This document shows, one piece after another, positions 18,010-26,911 of a stretch of DNA of 64,000 nucleotides. Origin of the DNA: Sphingomonas sp. Root241 (GTDB lineage: Bacteria; Pseudomonadota; Alphaproteobacteria; Sphingomonadales; Sphingomonadaceae). The position numbers were made by a program, and so were the translations under genes. Position 1 is the first letter of the stretch. Every line of letters starts with the position of its first letter. The notes under the pieces were generated by a model, which ran no database searches, was not told the origin of the DNA, and saw only the letters and a program-made list of their open reading frames with translations. The DNA lies in assembly GCF_001428865.1 (NCBI RefSeq), contig NZ_LMIV01000001.1, positions 801,776-865,775 on the forward strand. The letters are read 5' to 3'.

Positions 18010-19151
18010 TGCCGAGTGAGCTCGCGTCCGACGATCATCCGCATCACCTGGTTGGTCCCCTCCAGGATCGAATGGACGCGCAGGTCGCGCCAGAAGCGTT
18101 CGATCGGATAGTCCTGCAGATAGCCGTAGCCGCCGTGGAGCTGCAGCGCGCGGTCGACCACCGAGCTGCCGGTGTCGGTGGCGAGGCGCTTGGCCATCGC
18201 GGCGAATTTGGTCTTGTCGGGTGCGCCGGCGGTGACCTTGGCGGCGGCGAGATAGAGCAGCGCGCGGGCGGCCTCGAGTTCGGTCGCCATGTCGGCGAGC
18301 GTGAACTGGGTGTTCTGGAAATCGGCGATCGGCTTGCCGAACTGCTGACGATCCTTCGTGTACTGGATCGCCTCGTCGAGACAGCGCTGCGCCCCGCCCA
18401 GCGAGCAGGCGCCAATGTTGAGCCGGCCGCCGTCGAGCCCCATCATCGCGATGCGGAAGCCTTCGCCTTCGCCGCCGACGAGGTTTTCCGCCGGCACACG
18501 GACCTCCTCGAGGATCACCTGCGCGGTCGGCTGCGAATGCCAGCCGAGCTTCTTCTCCTGCGCGCCGAAGCTGAGGCCAGGCATGCCCTTCTCGATGACG
18601 AGACAGGAGATGCCCTTGGGGCCCTCCTCGCCGGTACGGACCATCGTCACATAGATCTCGTTCTCGCCGCCGCCCGAGATGAACTGCTTGGTGCCGGTGA
18701 CGACATAATGATCGCCGTCCTTCACTGCGCGCGTCTTGAGCGCCGCGGCGTCGGACCCGGAAGAGGGCTCGGTGAGGCAATAGCTCGCCAGCCGGTCCAT
18801 CGTGATCAGCGACGGGAGATACTTGTCCTTGACCGCCTGCGATCCGAACCGGTCGATCATCCAACTCGCCATGTTGTGGATCGAGATGAACGCGCTGGTC
18901 GACGGGCAGCCATAAGCCATCGCCTCCATGATCAACGCCGCCTCGAGCCGGCCGAGACCGATCCCGCCGGACTCTTCGGACACATAGATCGAGGCGAAGC
19001 CGAGTTCTGCCGCGGACCTGATCGTCGCGCGCGGGAAGAGGTGCTTCTCGTCCCATTCGGCGGCGTGCGGCGTGATCGCATCGGCGGTGAATTGCCGCGC
19101 CATCTCCTGGATCTGGAGCTGCTCGTCGGTAAGGTCGAACTGGGTGGTCAT
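18006..19151 (-). CDS. Acyl-CoA dehydrogenase, probably isobutyryl-CoA type
   Basis: The 381-residue flavoenzyme has the acyl-CoA dehydrogenase signatures YCLTEPSSGSD (about 128-138), YTKDRQQFGKPI, and the C-terminal LHGGYGYLQDYPIERFWRD followed by ILEGTNQVMR, whose Glu is the likely catalytic base. Alone it would be assigned only to short-chain or branched substrates; its place directly before the hydrolase and between other valine genes argues for isobutyryl-CoA to methacrylyl-CoA. Its ATG at 19151 overlaps the TGA of the deacetylase gene by the ATGA pattern. Confidence 0.93.
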   Translation of the reverse strand: MTTQFDLTDEQLQIQEMARQFTADAITPHAAEWDEKHLFPRATIRSAAELGFASIYVSEESGGIGLGRLEAALIMEAMAYGCPSTSAFISIHNMASWMIDRFGSQAVKDKYLPSLITMDRLASYCLTEPSSGSDAAALKTRAVKDGDHYVVTGTKQFISGGGENEIYVTMVRTGEEGPKGISCLVIEKGMPGLSFGAQEKKLGWHSQPTAQVILEEVRVPAENLVGGEGEGFRIAMMGLDGGRLNIGACSLGGAQRCLDEAIQYTKDRQQFGKPIADFQNTQFTLADMATELEAARALLYLAAAKVTAGAPDKTKFAAMAKRLATDTGSSVVDRALQLHGGYGYLQDYPIERFWRDLRVHSILEGTNQVMRMIVGRELTRQ

Positions 19152-20080
19152 TGCGGTTTCTCGTGCAGCACGCGCTCGGCGAAAAGCGGGTTGGCGATTC
19201 TTAGGTCGTTGCGTTCGTACCAGCGGGGGGCGGGGAGGCCCTTTTCCCAGGCGAGCAGCTCGGTGAGCGTGCCGTTGGCGCTGGGCACGTCGGGCGCGGC
19301 GGTCTTGAGTGGATCGGAATATGCGACGTCGGCGGTGACGATCTCCCAGCCGTCCGCGCGCAGCGCCTTGACCAGATCGGCGATGTAGAGCGCGGCGATG
19401 TCGGTCTCGTGGAGCAGCATGACGTGCGGCGGCGAGCGGCCGATCGTCTTTATCATCAGCGCGTCGGCGAAATCGGCGGCCTGGACGTGCGTCTCGACAT
19501 AGAGATCGCGCAGCGCCGCCATGTCGATGGCCTTGCCGGCCTTCTTCGCCTCGATCGTGAGCTGCTCGATATTCCAGTCGGAGCCCTCGGCAGTGACATA
19601 GCCGTTGGTCAGGCCGCGCTCGGCCAGGCCCGCGCGGACGGCATCGCGCTTCGCCTTGTCCCTGCCGCCCTCGTCGAGGAAGGGATAACGGAACCACGGG
19701 CGACGGCCGAGGCGCGGCTTGAGCCAGGCTTCGGCCTTGTCGATGTCGGCGAGATAGTCGGCGACCGCGAGCTGGTTGAGATGCGGGTGGCTGAAGCTGT
19801 GATCGGCGATGACGTGGCCGGCGCGGACATAGCGATCCACCACCGCCTCGTCGCCCGGCGCCTGGACCTTGCCCGGATTGACGAAGAAGGCGGCCTGCTC
19901 GACCCGCGCCTTCCTGAGCGCCGCGACGAGCCGCTTGCTGCGTTCCTCCTTGGTGAAGAAGGCGCCGACGGCGCGCGGCGTATCGTCGAAGGTGAGGGCA
20001 ATGCGCTTTTGCGCGGCCGCCGCGGGGGCGAGCGCGAGCAGGACAAGCGCGATGAGGGCGGTGGCGAGGCTACGGATCAT
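19148..20080 (-). CDS. Exported polysaccharide deacetylase (NodB family)
   Basis: The 310-residue protein has a signal peptide (cut near AAAAQ, residue 24) and the NodB motifs in order: LTFDDTP (catalytic base and metal Asp), HSFSHPHL (two metal His), RYPFLDEGG, and a late LLHETD. Such enzymes remove acetyl groups from N-acetyl sugars of peptidoglycan or exopolysaccharide. Its position inside a valine-catabolism operon, joined by ATGA overlaps on both sides, is unexpected and suggests shared expression rather than shared chemistry. Confidence 0.92.
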   Translation of the reverse strand: MIRSLATALIALVLLALAPAAAAQKRIALTFDDTPRAVGAFFTKEERSKRLVAALRKARVEQAAFFVNPGKVQAPGDEAVVDRYVRAGHVIADHSFSHPHLNQLAVADYLADIDKAEAWLKPRLGRRPWFRYPFLDEGGRDKAKRDAVRAGLAERGLTNGYVTAEGSDWNIEQLTIEAKKAGKAIDMAALRDLYVETHVQAADFADALMIKTIGRSPPHVMLLHETDIAALYIADLVKALRADGWEIVTADVAYSDPLKTAAPDVPSANGTLTELLAWEKGLPAPRWYERNDLRIANPLFAERVLHEKPQ

Positions 20081-20583
20081 GCGCAGCGACGGTAGCGCAG
20101 CGCGCCGGGCATTGCATCGTCGCCCTGCTCGCGGCGGACGAGCGTCTGGCCATTGTCCTGCGCGTCGAGCGTCATGCGGCGCGTCCAGCTCTGGCCCTCG
20201 CCGGTCATCGCAAAGTCGGCGGCGATGCGGGCGGTGTCGCGCTCGGCGATCTTGCCCAAAGTGCCGACCGATTCGTAGAAGCGCAGCGTATCGCCGGTGA
20301 TCGTCAGCAGCCCCTTATTGTCGCCCTTGGTCGAGGTGCAGTCGGCGGGGACGAGGCCCCAGCGGCCGTGCAGCGCCGCCGGGATGCCGGTGCCCGTATC
20401 GGGGGCGGGGGACGGCGAGGCGGTGGCGCTCGGCGCGGCTTCCGGCGGCGCAGGCGTGGTCGCGACGCTGTTGTCGGCCAGTACCACGCTGTCGTTGGTC
20501 GCGGCCTTTTCGGTACCGCCACCGCAGCCGGCGAGCGACAGCGCGGCGAGGCTGATGGCGGCGATCATCGCGGCTTTGCGCAT
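20077..20583 (-). CDS. Lipoprotein of unknown function
   Basis: From the ATG at 20583 the protein has 168 residues. LSLAGC near residue 20 is a lipobox, so it is probably lipid-anchored. A Pro/Ala/Ser/Thr-rich linker follows, then a globular part with HGRWGLVPADCT and a C-terminal Cys that could form a disulfide. The domain looks like a small beta-barrel but no named family is recognised with confidence. Translation is coupled to the deacetylase gene (ATGA), so the two envelope proteins may act together. Confidence 0.8.
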   Translation of the reverse strand: MRKAAMIAAISLAALSLAGCGGGTEKAATNDSVVLADNSVATTPAPPEAAPSATASPSPAPDTGTGIPAALHGRWGLVPADCTSTKGDNKGLLTITGDTLRFYESVGTLGKIAERDTARIAADFAMTGEGQSWTRRMTLDAQDNGQTLVRREQGDDAMPGALRYRRCA

Positions 20584-20645
20584 CTCGAGTCCTTCAAATC
20601 GTTTCGGTTCCGAGCCCAACGCCGGGCGGCGCAAGGTCGATCCCG

Positions 20646-22142
20646 TCATCCCATCGTGGGGATGACGAAGGCGTTGCCGCCGTCGGGCGAACCGTCCGGC
20701 CAGCGCTGCGTGACGGTCTTGACCTTGGTCCAGAAGCGGACGCCTTCCATGCCGTGCTGGTTGACATCGCCGAACGCGCTGCGCTTCCAGCCGCCGAAGC
20801 TGTGATAGGCGACGGGGACGGGGATCGGCACGTTGATTCCGACCATCCCGACGTTTACGCGCGCCGCGAATTCGCGCGCGGCATGGCCGTTGCGGGTGAA
20901 GATCGCGACGCCGTTGCCGTATTGGTGCTCGCTGGGCAGGCGAAGCGCGGTCTCGAAATCGAGCGCGCGTACGATCTGGAGGACCGGGCCGAAAATCTCT
21001 TCCTTGTACGACTGCATGTCGGTGGTGACGCGGTCGAACAGCGACGGGCCGATGAAGAAGCCTTGCTCATGCCCCTGTAGCTGGAAGCCGCGGCCATCGA
21101 TGACGAGCTCGGCGCCTTCGTCGACGCCGGTCTGGATCCAGTTCTCGACGCGCTGCTTGTGCGCGGCGTTCACCACCGGGCCGTAATGCGCGTCATTGTC
21201 GGTCGATACGCCTACCCGCAGCTTCTCGATCGCAGGAAGCAGCTTCGCCCGCAGCGCATCGGCGGTCTTGTCGCCGACGGGCACGACCACCGGCAGCGCC
21301 ATGCAGCGCTCGCCCGCCGATCCGAAGGCAGCGCCCGAGAGATCGGCGACGACCTGGTCGAGATCGGCATCGGGCATGACGATGCCGTGGTTCTTGGCGC
21401 CGCCCATCGCCTGGACGCGCTTCCCCGCCTCGACGCCGCGGCGATAGACATAATGCGCGATGTCGGACGAGCCGACGAAGCTCACTGCCGAGATCGCCGG
21501 GTGATCGAGGATCGCGTCGACCATTTCCTTGTCGCCGTGGACGACCTGCAAAATGCCCTCCGGCAGCCCCGCCTCGAGCATCAGCTCGGCCAGGCGGACG
21601 GGAACCGAGGGATCGCGCTCACTCGGCTTGAGCAGGAAGGCGTTGCCGCAGGCGATCGCCACGCCCGACATCCACAGGGGGATCATCGCGGGGAAGTTGA
21701 ACGGCGTGATGCCGGCGCCGATGCCGAGCGGCTGGCGCATGCTGTAGACGTCGATGCCGGGGCCGGCGCCCTGGGTGTATTCGCCCTTCAGTGCATGCGG
21801 GATGCCGCAGGCGAACTCGATCACCTCAAGCCCGCGCTGGATGTCGCCTTTGGAGTCGGCGATGACCTTGCCGTGCTCGGAGGAGAGCAGGTGCGCGAGC
21901 GAATCCATGTTCGCCTCGACCAGCTCCTTGAACCTGAACATCACGCGGGCGCGGCGCTGCGGATTGGTCGCGGCCCAGCCTGGCTGCGCGGCCTGCGCGG
22001 CGGCGACGGCGCGGTCGAGATCGGCTTGGGTGCCCAGCGAAACGCGGGCCTGGACCTGGCCGGTGTTGGGATCGAAAACGTCCGAGGTGCGGCCCGCGCC
22101 GCCGCCTGCATGACCCGCGATGAGATGGTCGATCGTGCGCAT
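20646..22142 (-). CDS. mmsA: CoA-acylating methylmalonate-semialdehyde dehydrogenase
   Basis: MmsA turns methylmalonate semialdehyde, NAD+ and CoA into propionyl-CoA and CO2, the end of valine breakdown. The 498-residue protein from the ATG at 22142 (GGAG site just upstream) has the ALDH patterns TPFNFPAMIPLW, the NAD loop around SFVGSSDIAHYV, the nucleophile in SAGERCMALP, and the C-terminal GGWKRSAFGD. It is the first gene of the valine operon, 89 bp after btuD on the same strand. Its last codons and stop lie inside a small REP-like palindrome (20646-20666). Confidence 0.95.
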   Translation of the reverse strand: MRTIDHLIAGHAGGGAGRTSDVFDPNTGQVQARVSLGTQADLDRAVAAAQAAQPGWAATNPQRRARVMFRFKELVEANMDSLAHLLSSEHGKVIADSKGDIQRGLEVIEFACGIPHALKGEYTQGAGPGIDVYSMRQPLGIGAGITPFNFPAMIPLWMSGVAIACGNAFLLKPSERDPSVPVRLAELMLEAGLPEGILQVVHGDKEMVDAILDHPAISAVSFVGSSDIAHYVYRRGVEAGKRVQAMGGAKNHGIVMPDADLDQVVADLSGAAFGSAGERCMALPVVVPVGDKTADALRAKLLPAIEKLRVGVSTDNDAHYGPVVNAAHKQRVENWIQTGVDEGAELVIDGRGFQLQGHEQGFFIGPSLFDRVTTDMQSYKEEIFGPVLQIVRALDFETALRLPSEHQYGNGVAIFTRNGHAAREFAARVNVGMVGINVPIPVPVAYHSFGGWKRSAFGDVNQHGMEGVRFWTKVKTVTQRWPDGSPDGGNAFVIPTMG

Positions 22143-22231
22143 AAACTCTCCTGCGGCGGGCAGCGATGGCCCGACTCGTCGTGTAATTTTATTGCGCAAT
22201 GGCACAGCCGGTTTCGGCTGTCAGCCCCCGG

Positions 22232-23011
22232 TCAAAGCTTGGTGCGGCCAATCGGCACGGGCAGCAGGCGGCCCTGTTCGTCGGGGACGATCATCACCTC
22301 CACTCCGAACGCCTCACGCAGTGGCTGGTGCGCCAGCGCCTCGACGGCGGGGCCGAATGCCACCACTTCGCCTTGCTTGAGCAGCAGCACGTCGTCGGCC
22401 GCGCGCGCGGCCTGGATCAGGTCGTGGAGGACGATCACCACGCCCATCCCGGTCGCGGCGAGCGCGCGGAGCTGGTCGAGGAGCCCGAGCTGATGGACCG
22501 GATCGAGGCTGGCGAGCGGCTCGTCGGCGAGCAGCCATTGCGGCTCGCCGGCAAGCACGCGGGCGAGCAGGACGCGCGCGCGCTCGCCGCCCGAAAGCTG
22601 GTCGGTGCCGCGATCAGCGAGGGGGTGCGTATCGGTGGCGCCGAGTGCCGCGCCGATCGCCATCGCGTCCGCCTGCGAAGTGCCGGCAAAGGGCGAGCGA
22701 TGCGGCAATCGGCCGAGCGCGACGAGATCGCGGACGTTCATGTTCCAGTGCACCGTCGCGTCCTGCGGCAGATAGCCGATCAGCCGGGCGCGCTCGCGCG
22801 GCTCGATCCGGGCGATATGGCGGGTGCCGAGCTTGACGTGCCCGGCATCGGCGTCGAGCAGCCCGGCGAGCGTCTTGACCAGAGTCGACTTGCCCGAGCC
22901 GTTGGGGCCGAGAATCGCCGTGACGCGACCCGGCTGGAAGGCGGCGGTGACACCGCTAAGCACCCGGCGATTGCCGAGGCTGACGGCGAGATCGCTGACG
23001 CTCAGCTCCAT
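22232..23011 (-). CDS. btuD: Cobalamin/iron-chelate ABC transporter ATPase
   Basis: The ATG at 23011 gives 259 residues with Walker A GPNGSGKST (about 34-42), the Q-loop GYLPQDA, the signature LSGGERARV, and Walker B WLLADEPLASLD followed by the switch His in VLHD. It energises import of a corrinoid or related chelate through the FecCD permease encoded upstream, whose gene it overlaps by 10 bp. The riboswitch at the head of the operon favours cobalamin as cargo; a siderophore would be the alternative without that context. Confidence 0.9.
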   Translation of the reverse strand: MELSVSDLAVSLGNRRVLSGVTAAFQPGRVTAILGPNGSGKSTLVKTLAGLLDADAGHVKLGTRHIARIEPRERARLIGYLPQDATVHWNMNVRDLVALGRLPHRSPFAGTSQADAMAIGAALGATDTHPLADRGTDQLSGGERARVLLARVLAGEPQWLLADEPLASLDPVHQLGLLDQLRALAATGMGVVIVLHDLIQAARAADDVLLLKQGEVVAFGPAVEALAHQPLREAFGVEVMIVPDEQGRLLPVPIGRTKL

Positions 23012-23973
23012 GCCGAGCGCCGCATTTTGAGCAAGAGCAGGAAGAAGAAGGGCGTGCCGAGCAAAGCCATCGCCACGCCGAGCCGGATTTCCGATGCGCC
23101 CGGACCGAGCCGCACCAGACTGTCGGCGGCGAGGACCAGTGCGGCACCGCCCAGCGCCGCCGGGAGAAGCAGCGCCGAGGGCTTGGCGCCGGTCAGCGGG
23201 CGGAGCAGATGCGGCACGATCAGCCCGACGAAGCCGACCACCCCCGTCACGGCGACGCTGGCGCCGACCGCGAGCCCTGCGCCGAGCACGATCAGCATCT
23301 GGGTACGCTGGAGCCGCACCCCGAGCGAGTGCGCCGCGTCTTCGCCCAAAGTCAGCGCGTCGAGCGCGCGCCCAGTGAACAGCAAAAGCGCGCAGCCGAT
23401 CGCGATGAAGGGCAAAGCCAGCTGGACCTCGGCGAAGCTGCGATCGGTGAGCGCCCCCATGATCCAGTCGATGATCTCGGCGGTGGCGAACGGATTGGGG
23501 GCGATCGAGATCAGGAAGGCGGTGAGCGCGCCGGCGAGGCTGGCGAGTACGGTGCCGGCGAGGATGAAGGCGACCTGGCTGTCGGCGCGCCATGCTAGTC
23601 CGGCGAGCAGCAGCATCGATCCGCATGCGGCGAGCATCGCGGCACCGAAGATGACGAGCGGTGCGCTGGCGGCGAACACCACGATCGCGGCGACCGCGCC
23701 GAGCGCGGCGGAGGAGGAGACGCCGACCACCGCCGGATCGGCGAGCGGGTTGCGCAGATAGCCCTGCAGCACCGCGCCGGTCAGCCCCAAGGCCGCACCG
23801 ATCGCGAGCCCGAGGATCGCGCGGGGGAGGCGCAGCTCGGCAAGGATCCACCAGCGCGGGTCGCCCGAGAACCAGACGGACGGCGGCACCCAGACCTTGC
23901 CCGCCATCAACGAGCCGGCGAACAGCAGGGCCACCAGCACTGCGAGGCCGAGGATCAGCAGCGGGCGGTTCAC
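23002..23973 (-). CDS. btuC: Cobalamin-type ABC transporter permease (FecCD/BtuC family)
   Basis: The GTG at 23973 (V-N-R-P-L-L-I-L-G) overlaps the TGA of the binding-protein gene as GTGA, which supports it over a start 22 codons upstream. The 323-residue permease has about ten hydrophobic segments and the family motifs LGLTGAVLQGYLRNPLADP (about 65-83) and the cytoplasmic coupling region VTGVVGFVGLIVPHLLR. It forms the membrane channel of the BtuCDF importer. Confidence 0.92.
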   Translation of the reverse strand: MNRPLLILGLAVLVALLFAGSLMAGKVWVPPSVWFSGDPRWWILAELRLPRAILGLAIGAALGLTGAVLQGYLRNPLADPAVVGVSSSAALGAVAAIVVFAASAPLVIFGAAMLAACGSMLLLAGLAWRADSQVAFILAGTVLASLAGALTAFLISIAPNPFATAEIIDWIMGALTDRSFAEVQLALPFIAIGCALLLFTGRALDALTLGEDAAHSLGVRLQRTQMLIVLGAGLAVGASVAVTGVVGFVGLIVPHLLRPLTGAKPSALLLPAALGGAALVLAADSLVRLGPGASEIRLGVAMALLGTPFFFLLLLKMRRSAWS

Positions 23974-24803
23974 GGCGTCACCTCGCGCCGCACTTCGGCC
24001 AGCCGCGTCATCGCCTTCGCGATCACCGGCCCGCCGCAATTGACGAGGCTGCGCGGGAAATGCGCCTGGTGGACCCTGGCGCCCGAGCGGGCGAGCGCCC
24101 AGCCGCGCATCTGTGCCGCGCGCGAATCGGCATCGCGGCCGGACTGATCGGGGACGAGCATCACCCGCGGCGGATCGGCCACGACATGCTCGATCGGGAG
24201 ATAGCCGGTGCCCTGCAATCCATAATGCGCAGCATGGTCGCTGAAGCCGGCCTTGACCATCATCTCGTCGAGCAAGGTGTTCGCGCCGTTGACGGTGTTG
24301 CCGCCGATCCAGAGCAAAGCAGGGACCGGCGGACGATCGGTGCGCGCGTCAGCTACGGCGCGGTCGATCCTCGCGACCATCGCTTCGCCGGCGGGCACGG
24401 CGTCGACTGCGGCGGCGAGTTCGCGCACCTGCCTCTTGCTGTCGGCGATCGTGCTTGCCCAGCCGAGCGTGAACGTCTTCACGCCGGCGCGCGCCAGCGC
24501 CTCGCGCGTCGAGACCGAAGCGAAGCTGTCGATGACCGCGAGATCGGGGCGCAGCGCGATGATCTCCTCGGCGGTGCCGTTGTTGACGTTGAATTTCCGG
24601 GCGACCTCGAGCGGGATCGAGGTCGCGCCGGGATCGCGCGAATAATGGCTGATCGCGGCGATGCGGTCGGGCGGGACCAGTTCGACCAGCATCGCATCGG
24701 CGCACGGGTTAAGCGACACGATCCCGCCCCCGTGCGGCGAAGGCTGCGCCGCGCATCCGGCTGCCGCGAGGCAGAGAAGCACGGCGCGTTTCATCCTTGC
24801 CAT
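23970..24803 (-). CDS. btuF: Periplasmic cobalamin-binding protein (BtuF-like)
   Basis: About 275 residues with a lipoprotein-type start (LAAAGC) and then the class III binding-protein pattern: IVSLNPCADAMLVELV, a helix backbone, and a C-terminal lobe. The ATG at 24794 (M-K-R-A) may be the real start as it gives a tidier signal peptide. It would hand corrinoids from the TonB receptor to BtuCD. Affinity for cobalamin is inferred from the riboswitch-led operon, not from the protein alone. Confidence 0.85.
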   Translation of the reverse strand: MARMKRAVLLCLAAAGCAAQPSPHGGGIVSLNPCADAMLVELVPPDRIAAISHYSRDPGATSIPLEVARKFNVNNGTAEEIIALRPDLAVIDSFASVSTREALARAGVKTFTLGWASTIADSKRQVRELAAAVDAVPAGEAMVARIDRAVADARTDRPPVPALLWIGGNTVNGANTLLDEMMVKAGFSDHAAHYGLQGTGYLPIEHVVADPPRVMLVPDQSGRDADSRAAQMRGWALARSGARVHQAHFPRSLVNCGGPVIAKAMTRLAEVRREVTP

Positions 24804-24810
24804 CCGCCAT

Positions 24811-24927
24811 CGTCACCCCGGACTTGTTCCGGGGTCCACCAGGCAGCCAGGCGAAGACGGCTCGGCTCCTGCCGAATTGGTCTCACCAAGCGGCACAGTG
24901 GATGCCGGAACAAGTCCGGCATGACGG
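24811..24927. repeat. Paired palindrome element, family A, between btuB and btuF
   Basis: GTCACCCCGGACTTGTTCCG at the left and GCCGGAACAAGTCCGGCATG at the right are inverted copies about 60 bp apart. The element fills most of the 139-bp gap between btuB and btuF, and matches the unit at 4329-4434. It may lower expression of the ABC genes relative to the receptor. Confidence 0.7.
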
Positions 24928-24942
24928 TGGGGGGGCTGATCA

Positions 24943-26784
24943 TCAGTTGAGGCGAATCCGCACGCCGGCATAGGCCGCGCGCCCATAAGTGCCGTAGCCC
25001 GAAACCACCTGATACTTCTCGTCGGTCAGGTTCTCGACGCGGCCGTACACCGCGAAGCGATCGCCGATCGGCATCTCGGCGCGGATGCTGCCGAGCGCGA
25101 AACCGTCGAGACGGGTGGAGTTTCCCTGGTCGTTGAAGCTGTCCCCGACGATCGTCACCGTGCCCCCCAGCGAAAGTCCGAACGGCAGGCGGTAATCGGC
25201 CGAGAGGCTGGCGGTGTCCTGCGGACGGCGCGCCAGCTGGTTGCCTTCATAGCCTGCCGAGCGGTTCTCGGCATCGGTATAGGTGTAGTTGGCAGTGACG
25301 GTAAACGCCGCGACCGGCTTCAGGGCGAGTTCGACCTCGACACCCTCGGCGCGGGTGCGGGCGATGTTGGCGTAGGTGAAGCTGACCAGATCGAAGTCGA
25401 TCTGGTTGCGGGTGTCGCGGTGGAAATACGTCACGGCCAGCTTGGCGGCGCCGGCAAGCGCGCTCTGCTCGACGCCGGCTTCCCAGCTCTTCGCCGTCTC
25501 GGGCTGGAGCGTGTCGGTACCGTAGAAGGGCGCGAACAGCTGGTAGAGCGTCGGCGCCTTGAAGCCCTCGCCATAGCTTGCGCGGAGCAAGGTGCTCTCG
25601 AACGGCTTGACCGCAGCGCTGGCGCCCCAGGTCGTGCGCCCGCCGAAGCGGCTGTGATCGTCGTTGCGGATGCCCGCGGTGAGCGTCACTGCCTCGATCG
25701 GCGTGACGATCGCCTGGCCGTAGAAGCTGGTGATGTCGGCGCGGTAGGTATCGCTGCCGTCGTAGAAGCGGAGGTTCTCGCGCTCGGCGCCGAAGGTCAC
25801 GCGGACCTGCTCGACCAGCTTCGCGTCGCCGCGATACTCGTAGCGCTCGCTGCGACCGCGATAGAGATAATGCGGCGTGAAGGCGCCGGGCGCCGGATCA
25901 TAGCCGTCGCGATTGACGTCGGCGATGGTGAAGGCGACGCGATTTTCCAACGGGCCGAAATTGGCGAACAGCCCGGCATAGCCGTACAGCTCCTTCGCGG
26001 TCGAATATTCGTCGGTGTCGGCGAAGGTGTAGGTGGGGGCGGGAAAGCCGTCGAGTTCGAGCCGTGAATTGGCGTAATAGCCGCGCAGATCGGCACCGAA
26101 GCCCGGCGCGAACTCGACGCGGAGGCGACCGCTGGCATTATATTGGCGATAGCCGTCCGCCTCGGTGCCCGCTGCCGCCTGCGAGATGCCGTCGGTGCGG
26201 AAATAGCCGCCGGTCAGCGCGCCCTGCACCGTGTCGTTGCCCGCGGCGACCGCGGCGTTGGCCGAGACCTGGTCGGCATAGCCATATTCGGCATTGGCGC
26301 GTGCCTCGATCCCGTCGACGGGCTTCTGGGTGACCACATTGACCACGCCGCCCAGGGCCTGGCTGCCCCAGATCACCGAATTGGGGCCGCGCAGGATCTC
26401 GACGCGCTGGACCGTGCCGGTCAGCAGATTGCCGAAGTCGAAGGCGCCGGCGGGAGCGGAGGGGTCGTTGGCGCGGACACCGTCGATCAGCACCAGGGTC
26501 TGTGCGTCCTCGGCACCGCGGATGCGGACCGCCGTCACGCCGCCCGGACCGCCGTTGCGCGTGGAGGAGACGCCGGGCGTGGTGGCGAGGAGGTCGGAGA
26601 GCGAGACGGTCTGGCGCGCCTCGATCAAATCGCGGTCGAGCACGGTGATCGAGCGGCCGGTGGTCTCGGCCTCCTGCTCGACGCCCGACGCGACGACGAC
26701 GATCCGGTCGTCGTCCGACTGGGCATGCGCCACGGCCGGCAGCAATGCGGCGGAGGCATAGAGAAACAGCTTCAACTTGGTCAC
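24943..26784 (-). CDS. btuB: TonB-dependent outer-membrane cobalamin receptor (BtuB-like)
   Basis: The 613-residue protein starts at GTG 26784 with a GAAGGTG site, then a signal peptide ending AHAQ (residue 22). A TonB-box-like DRIVVVASG follows, a plug domain (about 40-150, with GVSSTRNGGPGGVTAVRIRG and VEILRGPNSVIWGSQALGG), then a beta-barrel closing with aromatic-rich strands and a C-terminal RIRLN. It brings cobalamin across the outer membrane using TonB energy. The cobalamin riboswitch 130 bp upstream strongly supports B12 over iron chelates. Confidence 0.93.
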   Translation of the reverse strand: MTKLKLFLYASAALLPAVAHAQSDDDRIVVVASGVEQEAETTGRSITVLDRDLIEARQTVSLSDLLATTPGVSSTRNGGPGGVTAVRIRGAEDAQTLVLIDGVRANDPSAPAGAFDFGNLLTGTVQRVEILRGPNSVIWGSQALGGVVNVVTQKPVDGIEARANAEYGYADQVSANAAVAAGNDTVQGALTGGYFRTDGISQAAAGTEADGYRQYNASGRLRVEFAPGFGADLRGYYANSRLELDGFPAPTYTFADTDEYSTAKELYGYAGLFANFGPLENRVAFTIADVNRDGYDPAPGAFTPHYLYRGRSERYEYRGDAKLVEQVRVTFGAERENLRFYDGSDTYRADITSFYGQAIVTPIEAVTLTAGIRNDDHSRFGGRTTWGASAAVKPFESTLLRASYGEGFKAPTLYQLFAPFYGTDTLQPETAKSWEAGVEQSALAGAAKLAVTYFHRDTRNQIDFDLVSFTYANIARTRAEGVEVELALKPVAAFTVTANYTYTDAENRSAGYEGNQLARRPQDTASLSADYRLPFGLSLGGTVTIVGDSFNDQGNSTRLDGFALGSIRAEMPIGDRFAVYGRVENLTDEKYQVVSGYGTYGRAAYAGVRIRLN

Positions 26785-26857
26785 GGCAAAGACACCTTCG
26801 TCTGGGGTCGTCTTGCCGAAAATGGCGCGGCGACCCGGTTAAACGGTGTCGCTCACG

Positions 26858-26873
26858 CGAGGGCATGCCCTCG
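26858..26873. promoter_or_regulatory. 16-bp perfect palindrome between riboswitch and btuB
   Basis: CGAGGGCATGCCCTCG is self-complementary over its full length. It lies 38 bp downstream of the riboswitch aptamer and 74 bp before the btuB GTG. As RNA it could be the expression-platform hairpin; as DNA it could be an operator. There is no T-run, so simple intrinsic termination is unlikely. Confidence 0.45.
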
Positions 26874-26911
26874 TTCGCCCGGTGCACCCCGCCCGCGCAA
26901 AGGAATCGACT

